From Snodgrassella alvi SCGC AB-598-O02 (GTDB lineage: Bacteria > Pseudomonadota > Gammaproteobacteria > Burkholderiales > Neisseriaceae), in NCBI GenBank assembly GCA_000725195.1, contig JAIL01000258.1, positions 1 to 64,000 on the forward strand: a DNA stretch of 64,000 nucleotides, in the 5' to 3' direction. Position 1 is the first letter of the stretch. Every line of letters starts with the position of its first letter. Below are positions 27,962 to 37,263 of this stretch, piece after piece. Below the pieces are notes generated by a model. It was not told the DNA's origin. It was given only the letters and a program-made list of their open reading frames with translations, and searched no databases. Both the position numbers and the translations under genes were made by a program.

Positions 27962-28345
27962 TTATTCATCGTGTTTTTTACGATAATCTGCTACTGCTGC
28001 TTTAATGGCATCTTCTGCCAGGATAGAGCAATGAATCTTAACTGGTGGTAGCGCTAACTCTTCAGCAATAGCGCTATTTTTAATTGCTAAAGCTTCATCC
28101 AAGCTTTTGCCTTTTACCCATTCAGTGATCAAACTGGAAGAGGCAATGGCTGAACCACAACCATAAGTTTTAAATTTAGCATCTTCTATAATGCCATTTT
28201 CTCCAACTTTAATTTGTAATTTCATTACATCACCGCATGCCGGTGCTCCGACCATTCCTGTTCCCACACTTTGATCACCCTTTTCAAAAGAGCCAACATT
28301 ACGAGGATTTTCATAATGATCAATAACTTTATCGCTATAGGCCAT
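27962..28345 (-). CDS. iscU: Fe-S cluster scaffold IscU
   Basis: The 127-aa scaffold on which clusters are built. The ligands are in GAPACGDVMKLQ (Cys37 region), KTYGCGSAIASSSL (Cys63) and KIHCSILAEDAI (Cys106), and the HscA recognition sequence LPPVK lies just before the last. The start MAYSDKVIDHYENPRNVGSF is canonical. It comes after iscS by about 110 bases. Confidence 0.97.
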   Translation of the reverse strand: MAYSDKVIDHYENPRNVGSFEKGDQSVGTGMVGAPACGDVMKLQIKVGENGIIEDAKFKTYGCGSAIASSSLITEWVKGKSLDEALAIKNSAIAEELALPPVKIHCSILAEDAIKAAVADYRKKHDE

Positions 28346-28457
28346 GATAGAGTTCCTTAGATATTTTTGTAATTTTCGGTATTATTAAGATAAATAAGTG
28401 AAACATCGGGCTTTTATCTTAATACTTTATTTCTAAACAATAAAATACAAATTTAAA

Positions 28458-29672
28458 TTAATGGGCAGCCCATTCGACTGTATTTAAGTCTATGCCTTCC
28501 TGATGCATTTCCCACAATGGAGAAAGTTCGCGTAACTTATCAATTTTCGATTTAATAAGATTTGCCGCATAATCCACTTCTTCAACAGTAGTAAAACGAC
28601 CAAATGTAATGCGTAAGGAACTATGTGCCAACTCGTCATTGCGTCCTAATGCGCGGAGTACATAACTGGGTTCGAGGCTGGCTGAGGTACAGGCAGAACC
28701 GCTGGAAACAGCAATATCTTTTACCGCCATAATTAGGCTTTCACCTTCGACAAAATTAAAACTGATATTCAGATTTTGATAAACCCTGTGTTCCATATCA
28801 CCGTTAACATAAACTTCTTTAACGTCTTTGATAGCATGCAGAAAACGGTCACGCAGAATTTTCGCATGAGCATTATCATGATCCATTTCCAGTCTGGCCA
28901 ATCGAAATGCCTCACCCATACCAACAATTTGGTGCGTAGGCAAAGTACCAGATCGAAAACCACGTTCATGACCACCACCATGCATTTGTGCATTCAGGCG
29001 TACCCTTGGCTTACGACGAACATATAAAGCGCCAATACCTTTTGGACCATAAGTTTTATGCGCAGACATGCTCAGTAAACCAATTCGATTGGCTTTGACA
29101 TCGATATGAACTTTACCAGTAGCTTGTGCGGCATCAACATGAAAAATAATTCCGTGTTCTTCACAAATAACACCAATAGCAGCTATATCTTGAATCACAC
29201 CAATTTCATTATTGACCCACATCACACTAACTACTGTCGTATCAGGACGAATAGCAGCTTTTAATTCATCCAGATCAAGTAAACCATTTTCCTGAACATT
29301 CAGATAGGTGACTTCGAATCCTTCGCGTTCAAGTTCGCGCATTGTATCCAATACGGCTTTATGCTCAGTTTTTAATGTAATTAAATGCTTACCCTTGCTG
29401 GCATAAAACTGTGCCGCACCTTTAATCGCCAAATTGTCAGACTCCGTAGCACCGGAAGTGAAAATAATTTCTTTAGAGTCAGCGCCAATCAAGGCGGCAA
29501 CTTCATTACGGGCTTTTTCAACTGCTTCTTCAGCCGTCCAACCAAAACTGTGACTATTTGAAGCTGGATTACCAAATATTTCAGTTAAATAAGGAATCAT
29601 TTTTTCTGCAACCCGAGGATCAACAGGAGTTGTAGCAGAATAATCTAAATATATTGGAAGTTTTACAGTCAT
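28458..29672 (-). CDS. iscS: cysteine desulfurase
   Basis: IscS removes sulfur from cysteine as a persulfide for clusters and tRNA thiolation. The PLP lysine is in [17 protein letters not shown] and the mobile catalytic cysteine in [21 protein letters not shown]. The N-terminus [18 protein letters not shown] is canonical. AGAGA is about eight bases from ATG 29672 and only two from ATG 29678, so the second start is preferred, giving 404 residues, the usual length. Confidence 0.96.
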   Translation of the reverse strand: MTVKLPIYLDYSATTPVDPRVAEKMIPYLTEIFGNPASNSHSFGWTAEEAVEKARNEVAALIGADSKEIIFTSGATESDNLAIKGAAQFYASKGKHLITLKTEHKAVLDTMRELEREGFEVTYLNVQENGLLDLDELKAAIRPDTTVVSVMWVNNEIGVIQDIAAIGVICEEHGIIFHVDAAQATGKVHIDVKANRIGLLSMSAHKTYGPKGIGALYVRRKPRVRLNAQMHGGGHERGFRSGTLPTHQIVGMGEAFRLARLEMDHDNAHAKILRDRFLHAIKDVKEVYVNGDMEHRVYQNLNISFNFVEGESLIMAVKDIAVSSGSACTSASLEPSYVLRALGRNDELAHSSLRITFGRFTTVEEVDYAANLIKSKIDKLRELSPLWEMHQEGIDLNTVEWAAH

Positions 29673-29704
29673 AATCATGTTCTCTTAATATTTCAGTAGC
29701 TTAA

Positions 29705-30172
29705 TTAATGCAGGCTGATAAGCGTTACAGCCTGTTCATGACTACTTTTTTGTTCGTTATTATGTCGATGTTCTTGTTGGTTTAAAATACATTGCAGCGA
29801 AATTCCGCGCAGATAATTATCTATGGTTTTATTCAGATTACTCCATAAATCATGTGTCAGACAGGGATTACCAGACTGACAGTCAGCATGACCACCACAC
29901 TGGGTGGCATCCAGCATATCTTCGGCAGCAGCGATAATGTCAGCAATATTAATCAAAGAGGCGTCCTGACTTAGTATATAGCCGCCACCTGGTCCGCGTA
30001 TACTTTCTACTAAACCAGCTCGGCGCAATTTGCCAAATAACTGTTCCAGATAAGACAGGGAAATTTGTTGGCGTTCACTGATAGCAGTCAGGTTAACGGC
30101 ACCACATTGCGAATGCATAGCTAAATCAAGCATGGCAATAACAGCGAAGCGTCCCTTAGTTGTTAAACGCAT
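29705..30172 (-). CDS. iscR: Rrf2-family Fe-S regulator
   Basis: The 155-aa repressor senses cluster supply through a [2Fe-2S] group. It begins MRLTTKGRFAVIAMLDLA, has the winged-helix core ISLSYLEQLFGKLRRAGLVESIRGPGGGYIL and the cluster loop CGGHADCQSGNPCLTHDLW (three cysteines with five-residue spacing, then His). It is the first gene of the isc operon and has a near-perfect type-1 IscR site over its promoter, so it should repress itself and the operon when cluster demand is met. Confidence 0.96.
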   Translation of the reverse strand: MRLTTKGRFAVIAMLDLAMHSQCGAVNLTAISERQQISLSYLEQLFGKLRRAGLVESIRGPGGGYILSQDASLINIADIIAAAEDMLDATQCGGHADCQSGNPCLTHDLWSNLNKTIDNYLRGISLQCILNQQEHRHNNEQKSSHEQAVTLISLH

Positions 30173-30203
30173 GACACATCCCAGAAATTTATAAATATTT
30201 ATA

Positions 30204-30236
30204 ATTATCTAATACCCGACAAAATTAATCAAGTAT
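30204..30236 (-). promoter_or_regulatory. iscR promoter with overlapping type-1 IscR operator
   Basis: The 25-base stretch 30212-30236 (ATACCCGAC, seven bases, then ATCAAGTAT) fits the E. coli type-1 IscR consensus at 23 of 25 positions by my alignment. On the minus strand TTGATT (30227-30232) and GATAAT (30204-30209) are separated by exactly 17 bases, a good sigma-70 promoter, and the operator covers the -35 box and spacer. It lies about 30-40 bases upstream of the iscR start. This predicts cluster-dependent autorepression. Confidence 0.82.
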
Positions 30237-30985
30237 ATAAAAGGTAAGAGTAATAAAAGTAATCAGCGCAGATACCAATCTAAACAAAGTATTTTACAAA
30301 TATGATCAGGCAAGAATGAACAGATTATTAGCTAATTAATTGAAATATTATTTAGTTTAGTATTTTGTAGGAAGGACGGAAATCGTATTTGAACAATATA
30401 AAATATATTTGCCATACATAAATAAACAAATATTCGATATTAATTTAGACAAATTATTACAACATGAAAGTTAATTGCTTTATTACAAATCATTTTTAAC
30501 AATGGCATAATAATATAAGAATGTATTCTGTATACTATCTGATTCGATCATTGAATTATTTAACACAAGACGTTGTTAAATAGTTATCCTACTTAAATCA
30601 AATTTGGTTAGTAAGAGTATAAACTAAATAGATTTAATTAGGTTTGTTCATCTTGATCTAAGTTATTGTTTTAATATCTAGGGTCATTGAAACTCAGAGT
30701 AGGTTACAAACATATGTTTGAAATAACTAGTCGATCTAACGCTAATCCTAGTAAAAAAATTTTTAATTGTAATTTTGCCTATATATTTTTTATAGTCAAT
30801 CTTTGGGTAAAATAATACTAATTTTTCAGATAATTATCGTCAATATGAAATATTTCATATAATCTATGGATCAAATAAAATTATTGGTTATTTTATTTAT
30901 CACTTTTTTGAGTACAATTGTGTGCATATAAAATTAATATTTACCCGTTAAACCGTTAGATGCTGGAGGTTAGTGCAATTCGAGT
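30237..30985. other. long intergenic region, no gene seen
   Basis: About 750 bases of very AT-rich sequence lie between the iscR promoter and the 3' end of serB. No ORF with a ribosome site, no tRNA and no clear terminator was found. Nothing here resembles the neighbouring genes; a small RNA cannot be excluded by eye. Confidence 0.5.
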
Positions 30986-31828
30986 CTATAGAAACCACTT
31001 ACGAACTGTGTCTAATCCACCGTAACGAGTACAGATATTCGCTGCTTGCTCAGTTTTTGGCTTGGCATGATAAGCGATGCCGATTCCTGCTGATTGCAAC
31101 ATAGGTATATCATTGGCTCCATCACCAATGGCAAGAATTTGCGACTTGTCCATATCGAATTTTGCGGCATATTCATTCAATATATCGGCTTTAGCCTGAG
31201 CGTCGATAATACGCCCAGATAACTCACCATTTAATTTCCCATCACTTATGGCTAATTCATTGGCAAATGCGTAATCAAGATGATACTGTTGTTGTAAGCG
31301 ATCAGTAAAGAAAGTAAACCCTCCCGAAACCAGCATAAATTTAACTTGATGCTGTCGGCATTGTTCTATTAACCATTCGGCTCCGGGCGACAGATGCAGA
31401 ATTTTATCGTAGACATATTGTAATTGTTGTATTGAAAGACCTTTTAATAGCGCTACACGTTCGCGTAGGGAGTTTTCGAAATCAATTTCTCCACGCATTG
31501 ATCTTTCAGTTATAGCAGCAATTTGAGATTGTAAACCGACGCCGGCTGCGATTTCATCCACACATTCAATAGTAATGAACGTCGAATCCATATCGCTAAC
31601 AATTAATCCCAAATCAGCAAAGGCCATATCTGGCAAAACAGCATAATCAATTTTTTGTTGACATAAATGGTGATGCATATTTTCATCAATGGTGAACTCT
31701 CTATGCACGGGTATTCTTATAACAGAATAGTCAAAATGGTAATTTGGGGAAGCAGGCAAAACATGCTGCAAATCTTCTAAATCACATTGACGTAAATCTT
31801 TGTGTTGTAAAACAAGGACAAATTTCAT
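30986..31828 (-). CDS. serB: phosphoserine phosphatase
   Basis: The 280-aa HAD-family enzyme makes serine from phosphoserine. Motif I is LIVSDMDSTFITIECVDEIA (nucleophile Asp), followed by the cap domain (ITERSMRGEIDFENSLRERVALLKG), motif II FMLVSGGFTFFTDRL, the lysine region LSGRIIDAQAKADIL and motif III ILAIGDGANDIPML. An N-terminal extension of about 75 residues is typical of proteobacterial SerB. The gene stands alone. Confidence 0.95.
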   Translation of the reverse strand: MKFVLVLQHKDLRQCDLEDLQHVLPASPNYHFDYSVIRIPVHREFTIDENMHHHLCQQKIDYAVLPDMAFADLGLIVSDMDSTFITIECVDEIAAGVGLQSQIAAITERSMRGEIDFENSLRERVALLKGLSIQQLQYVYDKILHLSPGAEWLIEQCRQHQVKFMLVSGGFTFFTDRLQQQYHLDYAFANELAISDGKLNGELSGRIIDAQAKADILNEYAAKFDMDKSQILAIGDGANDIPMLQSAGIGIAYHAKPKTEQAANICTRYGGLDTVRKWFL

Positions 31829-32138
31829 AGAAAATACAAATCTTAAAATTAAAAGTGTTTCAACTATATGTTAGTCTACAATATTTCAAAATCATTAGTA
31901 ATAAAATCTTTAAAGTAGATGACAATTAAGAGCAGATCAGAGCAATTCCATTAAAAACGGACGAATTTTAAGAAAATGGTATATTTACATTTATTCATTA
32001 AATATAATGAAAAAAAATATATCAATTTGTACAATTATCAACCTTTGTCCAAAATTGCGGTCATAAAATTAAATTTAGCGTCCGAAATTAGCGATATATT
32101 TGTTATTATTTAAGATCGCATCTTTATGGAGTTATTAT
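31829..32138. other. divergent intergenic region between serB and the OPT gene
   Basis: This 310-base gap must hold both promoters. It is AT-rich. I see no convincing -35/-10 pair or operator and no small ORF. GGAG at 32127-32130 is the ribosome site of the OPT gene. Confidence 0.45.
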
Positions 32139-34181
32139 ATGCAACACCCTTCGAACCCTTCATCGGCGATGGATCATTACCGGGAATTAACTCTTCGCGG
32201 AATGATCCTAGGAGCCTTAATTACAGTAATCTTTACCGCATCTAACGTTTACCTGGGACTTAAAGTAGGTCTGACTTTTGCCTCGTCTATACCAGCAGCT
32301 GTAATATCAATGGCTGTTTTAAAATGTTTCCATGGATCAAATATTCTGGAAAACAATATGGTACAAACTCAGGCTTCTGCAGCTGGTACTCTGTCTTCCA
32401 TAATTTTTGTCTTGCCAGGTTTATTAATGATTGGTTACTGGCAGGGCTTTCCATTCTGGCAAACCACACTCATCTGTGCGGCCGGGGGTATTCTTGGGGT
32501 TATCTTCACAGTTCCATTACGTCATGTATTGGTTGTGAAAAGTACCTTACCTTATCCAGAAGGAATTGCTGCTGCTGAAATTCTTAAAGCAGGTGATCAT
32601 AACCAACCACTGGAAAATGATGGTGAAACACCGCAAAGTGGTGTAAAGCAGATAGTAACTGGATCAATCATTTCAGGTATTTTCAGTTTTCTGGCTGGTG
32701 GACTTCGTGTCATTAGTGAAAGTGCAAGTGGATGGTTTAAAGTCGGTAATGCCATATTTCAGGTACCAATGGGATTTTCTTTGGCATTATTGGGCGCTGG
32801 TTGGTTAGTCGGGATTGCCGGCGGTATAGCAGTATTATTGGGTATATTTTTTGCATGGGGAATTGCCGTACCCATTATCAGTAGCCTATCGCCCATGCCG
32901 GCTGATGCAAATATGATCGCATTTGCAAAAACTATCTGGACAAGTAAAGTAAAATTTATAGGTGCCGGTGCTATTGCTGTTGCTGCTATTTGGACATTAA
33001 TAACATTGTTTAAACCTATGCTTGAAGGTATGAAATTATCTTTTCAGGCTTTAAGTGGTAAGAATCAACAAAATCAATTACTGGAACGAACTAATCAGGA
33101 TTTGTCACCTAAAACAATGTTACTGATTATTTTTGCAACCGTAATTATACTACTAGCTACATTCTATAGTTTTGTTGCTAATGCTCCGATTTCTACTGGT
33201 TTAGCTTGTATACTGGTAGTTTGTGCAACATTCATGGCATTTCTGATTGGATTTTTGGTAGCGGCTGCCAGTGGTTACATGGCTGGTCTGATCGGATCTT
33301 CTTCTAGTCCAATATCAAGTATTGGTATCGTTTCAATTGTTATTATTTCCATGATATTCATGGCTATTGGTCAATCTAATGGAGTCTTTTCTGTTAATGG
33401 TGGCAATCAATTCATGACTGCATTAGCGTTATTTACTGCCGCCGTAGTTATGGCTATCGCTACTATTTCTAATGACAACTTACAAGATTTGAAAACTGGT
33501 TATTTAGTGCAGGCTACGCCATGGCGTCAGCAGGTTGCTTTGATTATTGGTTGTATCGTGGGGGCAGTAGTTATTTCTCCTGTTCTGGAGCTGTTATACA
33601 ACGCCTACGGTTTTGCCGGAGCTATGCCAAGAGAAGGTATGGATGTATCGAACGCACTTTCTGCACCTCAGGCAACTCTTATGACAACCATAGCAACTGG
33701 TATATTTTCCCATAATTTGAATTGGGACTATATATGGATCGGTGTGGGACTAGGTATAGGCTTAATTATTCTTGATTTAGTCGTTAAACGTCTTCGTCCG
33801 GGTTGGAGTGTTCCGCCATTGGCAGTTGGTATGGGAATTTATTTGCCTGCTTCAATAAACATGCCTATCTTCGTTGGAACATTGCTTTCTTTCTTTTGTA
33901 TGCGTCATATTAAAAAGCGTTATAGCGACCAAAATGAACGTGAACGTGAGCTTAAAGCTGTTGACCGTCGTGGTACCTTATTAGCTGCCGGTTTGATTGT
34001 TGGCGAAAGTATCGTTGGCGTTGTGCTGGCAATGGTTATTGTTGGTTCCATAGCACTTGGTGAAGGGGAATCACCATTGGCTATGAATTTGACTAATTGG
34101 GATAAAACCGGTGAATTACTGGGGCTAGGACTCTTTATTGTTTCTATCTTGATTTTATTACGCAAAATAATGAAGAAATAA
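32139..34181 (+). CDS. OPT-family oligopeptide transporter
   Basis: The protein of about 680 aa has some 14-16 membrane segments and belongs to the bacterial OPT family (TIGR00728/TIGR00733 type). Recognisable parts are YRELTLRGMILGALITVIFTASNVYLGLKVGLTFASSIPAAVISM, LPYPEGIAAAEILKAGD, and NDNLQDLKTGYLVQATPWRQQ, the classic NxxxDLKxG-like loop. It imports peptides or metal-chelate substrates; which one is not clear. ATG 32139 with GGAG seven bases upstream is preferred over the TTG at 32100. A good terminator follows. Confidence 0.9.
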   Translation: MQHPSNPSSAMDHYRELTLRGMILGALITVIFTASNVYLGLKVGLTFASSIPAAVISMAVLKCFHGSNILENNMVQTQASAAGTLSSIIFVLPGLLMIGYWQGFPFWQTTLICAAGGILGVIFTVPLRHVLVVKSTLPYPEGIAAAEILKAGDHNQPLENDGETPQSGVKQIVTGSIISGIFSFLAGGLRVISESASGWFKVGNAIFQVPMGFSLALLGAGWLVGIAGGIAVLLGIFFAWGIAVPIISSLSPMPADANMIAFAKTIWTSKVKFIGAGAIAVAAIWTLITLFKPMLEGMKLSFQALSGKNQQNQLLERTNQDLSPKTMLLIIFATVIILLATFYSFVANAPISTGLACILVVCATFMAFLIGFLVAAASGYMAGLIGSSSSPISSIGIVSIVIISMIFMAIGQSNGVFSVNGGNQFMTALALFTAAVVMAIATISNDNLQDLKTGYLVQATPWRQQVALIIGCIVGAVVISPVLELLYNAYGFAGAMPREGMDVSNALSAPQATLMTTIATGIFSHNLNWDYIWIGVGLGIGLIILDLVVKRLRPGWSVPPLAVGMGIYLPASINMPIFVGTLLSFFCMRHIKKRYSDQNERERELKAVDRRGTLLAAGLIVGESIVGVVLAMVIVGSIALGEGESPLAMNLTNWDKTGELLGLGLFIVSILILLRKIMKK

Positions 34182-34202
34182 GCAACTATTAGTTGAACAC
34201 AA

Positions 34203-34230
34203 ACAGCACTTTTATAGTGCTGTTTTTTTA
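34203..34230 (+). terminator. intrinsic terminator of the OPT gene
   Basis: ACAGCACT (34203-34210) pairs with AGTGCTGT (34216-34223) around a five-base loop, followed by a run of seven Ts. It is 22 bases past the stop. Confidence 0.9.
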
Positions 34231-34562
34231 ATGTTTTTTATAGAGAATAGACTTAAATCAAATAGATTTAAATAGATAGTTCATGATAATCAATATGCAT
34301 TTACATTGTAGTGTTTATTTTGTTTTCTGATCTTTGAGCTGATTTATCAAAATTATAAGGTGTTAAGCGGGGTAGCTAAGAAAGGATATGCATGCCTCTA
34401 TAATTATTTCTAGTAATTAATCTTATTCAACGTTACTAATATTCATAACAATAACTTAAATAAATATATTGAATTAGAATATTACTATTATCAATAATAA
34501 TTTTAAGGTGTTCTTATACTCAGTTTAAGGATATTTCTCTAAAAAAGCTTTAAGATAATGAG
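34231..34562. other. intergenic, AT-rich, no gene seen
   Basis: About 330 bases between the OPT terminator and the 3' end of the tRNA gene. There are no ORFs with ribosome sites and no repeats I can relate to other parts of the window. Confidence 0.45.
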
Positions 34563-34635
34563 TGCGCCTACAGGGATTCGAACCCCGGTTACTGCTTAGA
34601 AATTGCAGTGTCCTCGGCCACTAGACGATAAGCGC
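34563..34635 (-). tRNA. tRNA-Glu (TTC), atypical
   Basis: A 73-nt cloverleaf can be drawn. The acceptor GCGCTTA pairs with TAGGCGC (one G-U). The D-arm GTCTAGTGGCCGAGGAC is strongly Glu-like. The T-arm is CGGGG, TTCGAAT, CCCTG. The anticodon loop is ATTTCTA, so the anticodon reads TTC by position. Oddities: A-A mismatch at 31-39, U at position 37 where a purine is normal, C2-G71, A as discriminator base, and no encoded CCA. It may be a diverged or decaying tRNA-Glu; an Arg(TCT) reading is less likely because it would need an off-centre loop. Confidence 0.75.
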
Positions 34636-34768
34636 ATTTAATTGAATATACTAAATTATATTATATAATTGTTATAGCTATATTTAAATTAATTAAATTA
34701 GCTTTATATAATACCTAATATTTTGAAAAATAACATCCATTACCTTATCTGTCAAAGTGAGGAGCACA

Positions 34769-35026
34769 ATGAGATAAAAGTATTTCCCCAAAACTCTTGA
34801 CGTGTTTGACGATTTAACTGTTCATAGTATTAATCTTCTCTGCGATAAAAATTTAGACAGCGAATATCAAGGAATTAAACAATCGGTTGCTGATTATGTT
34901 GAATCCATCTTAATCAATGACAATCAGACTAATCGCAATCTACTAGTAATGCAACAATTAGTCCTAGTACTTAATATTTTATCGGATATTGTGACATTTG
35001 TTAGTGAATTAAATAAATCAATTTAG
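34769..35026 (+). pseudogene. small ORF with an in-frame stop at codon 3
   Basis: ATG 34769 follows a strong GAGGAG ribosome site but reads Met-Arg-stop (TAA). The same frame then stays open for 83 codons to 35026, encoding KYFPKTLDVFDDLTVHSINL onward and ending VTFVSELNKSI. Either a nonsense change has inactivated a protein of about 85 aa, or translation restarts at GTG 34802 to give 74 aa without a ribosome site of its own. I do not recognise the product; it is acidic and helical with a hydrophobic C-terminal third. It lies between the tRNA and the end of the DUF4132 locus. Confidence 0.5.
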
Positions 35027-35127
35027 ATAATAAAAAATAGAGTTATCAAAATCTCAAAAAGCGAGTTTTTAATTAAGCCATTTTCTTTGGTTCGAATTAA
35101 GTTATTCTAGGGTGTATTGATATTCAG

Positions 35128-37263
35128 TTATGTTTCATCTCTCTTGATTACTATTGGCAATTGATAATGAGTTTTGCTCATTAGATGGCAGAGATATGCC
35201 GTTTGTAAAACATGGTCAATCTTTATTGGTTGATTTTGTGTTAGTTTATTTAGCGTATGGCTTAGCGTGGTTAAGCCAAGTGAATTACAGTGAAATTGTA
35301 ACGCCTCGATTTTTTGTTTATCGCTACTAGATAATACTAGCCGACCAGAACTGGTTATTGCTTCAAGTAATGTTAAAGTTGGTTTTATAATATATGTTGT
35401 AATAGGATCTTGTTGGTAAGCAATTTGCGTATTGAGCTTTTTCTTGTTTGATAATTTTAGTTTTTCAAATAGATGATTGAATTTTTCCCAAAATTTAAGG
35501 GTATTATTTTCAATAAATAAACTTTCGTTATCAAAATCCAAATATAGTAAATTAATCTGCTTGGTTTGCGACTCTTGATAAAAAAGCGCAAAAGGCTCTA
35601 GATCTAAATTATTGTCATTTTTTATGCATTTTACCAAGACAGTTAAAGGTTTATGTTCTGTTTTTAAAAAACAATTTAATATTCTAATACGCTGCTCATC
35701 TATACCATCCCAAAATAGTCTCAATTGTAGTTGATTGTTTTTATTATCTTTAATACACCAAACTAGGCATTGTCTAATTTCATCTAATGCTGGTGTTTGT
35801 GAATTGGTGATATGAATAGCCAATATATTGTCAAACAGAGAATCATTTACATCATTTTTTTGCAGATAATCGGACAACTCTGACCAATCATGAAAACCAT
35901 TATTGGTACGAAACACTTGATAATCCTGATCACTCCAACCGGTCTTCTTTAGCGTTACATTAGAACCCAAAGCAGATAAATTATTACCATCAGCTAGACG
36001 TGGATTATGCAAGGTAAACCCTCTTTTCATCAGCATATTTGGCATTGATTGCCATAGAGAGACAGTTTGCCAGATCGCTTCGCGATAGAAATTGATATCG
36101 GCATCGTTGGGTCTAGCTATTGTTGTTTGGTAATACTGATTATCCTCAGGTTGCCAAAAGTAGAATGTGGCACCTTGAGCACCGGTTTTGCTTTGCCACC
36201 AATAACCACCTAGTGGCAATAAATCTAACGCTTGATTTTTGGTTTGATATTGGCGTTTTTGATTACCGCGCATATCTGTAAGCTGTTGACCGTGGCTATT
36301 TAATAGTATTTGCAAATGTGCGGTTAAACGGGCTAAAAGTAATAAAATATCTTGTTCTTCAGTAGAAAAATGTCGATTAACTTGTAATTCAATTAATTGG
36401 CAAATTTGCCTAAGCATAGCGGCTAACATAGGTAACCCTTGTGCTCTGGCGGACATATTAAGTAGCAGTAGCTGGTTAGATTGACTTTTGCTAACATGAG
36501 ACAAACCATGTTCTATCAATGAGTTAATCTGTGACTGCACCTGTTTAATCAAGAGAATTTCATCATCACTAAGCTGATCTTGCTGATTATTTTGCTGATG
36601 TTCGGTAATAATTTGATCTGGCCATTGCCAGTTTTTTTGATTCTGTTGAAATAGATAAGCAATAACCGCTAAATGTACTGCCTGTTTTTGCTTATCTGGT
36701 AATTCAGAAATGATACCAGCAAAGCCGGTACCCGCTGTATAGATAATTGGTGTAGTACTGAGTGGAACTTGAATACGAAGTTGAACGCCCTGGGTTTGCA
36801 CGCTGACCGCATCGTTTTGTGACCAATCAAATAAAAGTTGATAGGCTAATCTTATATTGGCCTTACCCACTGTTTTAAATAATTGGCTACTATCAATTGT
36901 TAATAGTTCGGCTAAAGGATCACTATAGTGGTTAGAGGATTCAATTGGCTGATTAGATGTGTCACTATTAGCTTTAGCAGCAACTTGATCAATAACGGGA
37001 TTTTCTTGTAACCATAACACTGCAGCGATTATGTGTTTACAATGTTCACTGGCTGGACAGCTACAGTTAGCCGTTTGGATGCCTTGTGGTGTCAGTTTGA
37101 CTTGTTGGCTATCAACCTCGAATAACAGATGTGATTGCTGGTGTTCGATTAATTTGACTTTATTGGCTTGAATATCTTTAAGTGCACGTCGAATGACGCC
37201 AACATTAGCATAGACAGCTAAAGCATCTTGATCGTAATTTAAGTAGATTTGCGACCAACTCAT
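35128..37263 (-). CDS. SWIM zinc-finger protein, YehQ-like
   Basis: The protein of about 711 aa carries a SWIM finger near residues 85-100 (CSCPASEHCKHIIAAVLWLQ: CxC then CxH), a DNA- or protein-binding zinc module. The long remainder is mostly helical and matches no fold I can name. ATG 37263 overlaps the VWA stop in an ATGA and has GAGGTG upstream, so the longer open frame to 37284 is not needed. It is the last gene of the locus. The order MoxR, DUF5682, VWA, SWIM equals E. coli yehL, yehM, yehP, yehQ. Its function is unknown; it may bind a nucleic acid or protein target for the ATPase complex. Confidence 0.82.
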   Translation of the reverse strand: MSWSQIYLNYDQDALAVYANVGVIRRALKDIQANKVKLIEHQQSHLLFEVDSQQVKLTPQGIQTANCSCPASEHCKHIIAAVLWLQENPVIDQVAAKANSDTSNQPIESSNHYSDPLAELLTIDSSQLFKTVGKANIRLAYQLLFDWSQNDAVSVQTQGVQLRIQVPLSTTPIIYTAGTGFAGIISELPDKQKQAVHLAVIAYLFQQNQKNWQWPDQIITEHQQNNQQDQLSDDEILLIKQVQSQINSLIEHGLSHVSKSQSNQLLLLNMSARAQGLPMLAAMLRQICQLIELQVNRHFSTEEQDILLLLARLTAHLQILLNSHGQQLTDMRGNQKRQYQTKNQALDLLPLGGYWWQSKTGAQGATFYFWQPEDNQYYQTTIARPNDADINFYREAIWQTVSLWQSMPNMLMKRGFTLHNPRLADGNNLSALGSNVTLKKTGWSDQDYQVFRTNNGFHDWSELSDYLQKNDVNDSLFDNILAIHITNSQTPALDEIRQCLVWCIKDNKNNQLQLRLFWDGIDEQRIRILNCFLKTEHKPLTVLVKCIKNDNNLDLEPFALFYQESQTKQINLLYLDFDNESLFIENNTLKFWEKFNHLFEKLKLSNKKKLNTQIAYQQDPITTYIIKPTLTLLEAITSSGRLVLSSSDKQKIEALQFHCNSLGLTTLSHTLNKLTQNQPIKIDHVLQTAYLCHLMSKTHYQLPIVIKRDET

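Noticed and set aside
34563..34635. Reading the tRNA as Arg (TCT)
   Set aside because: It would need the anticodon off the centre of the loop, and the D-arm is of the Glu type.
35040..35075. Terminator between the 34769 ORF and the SWIM gene
   Set aside because: The stem CTC/GAG with A-T flanks is weak and partly mismatched; the T-run alone is not enough in such AT-rich DNA.
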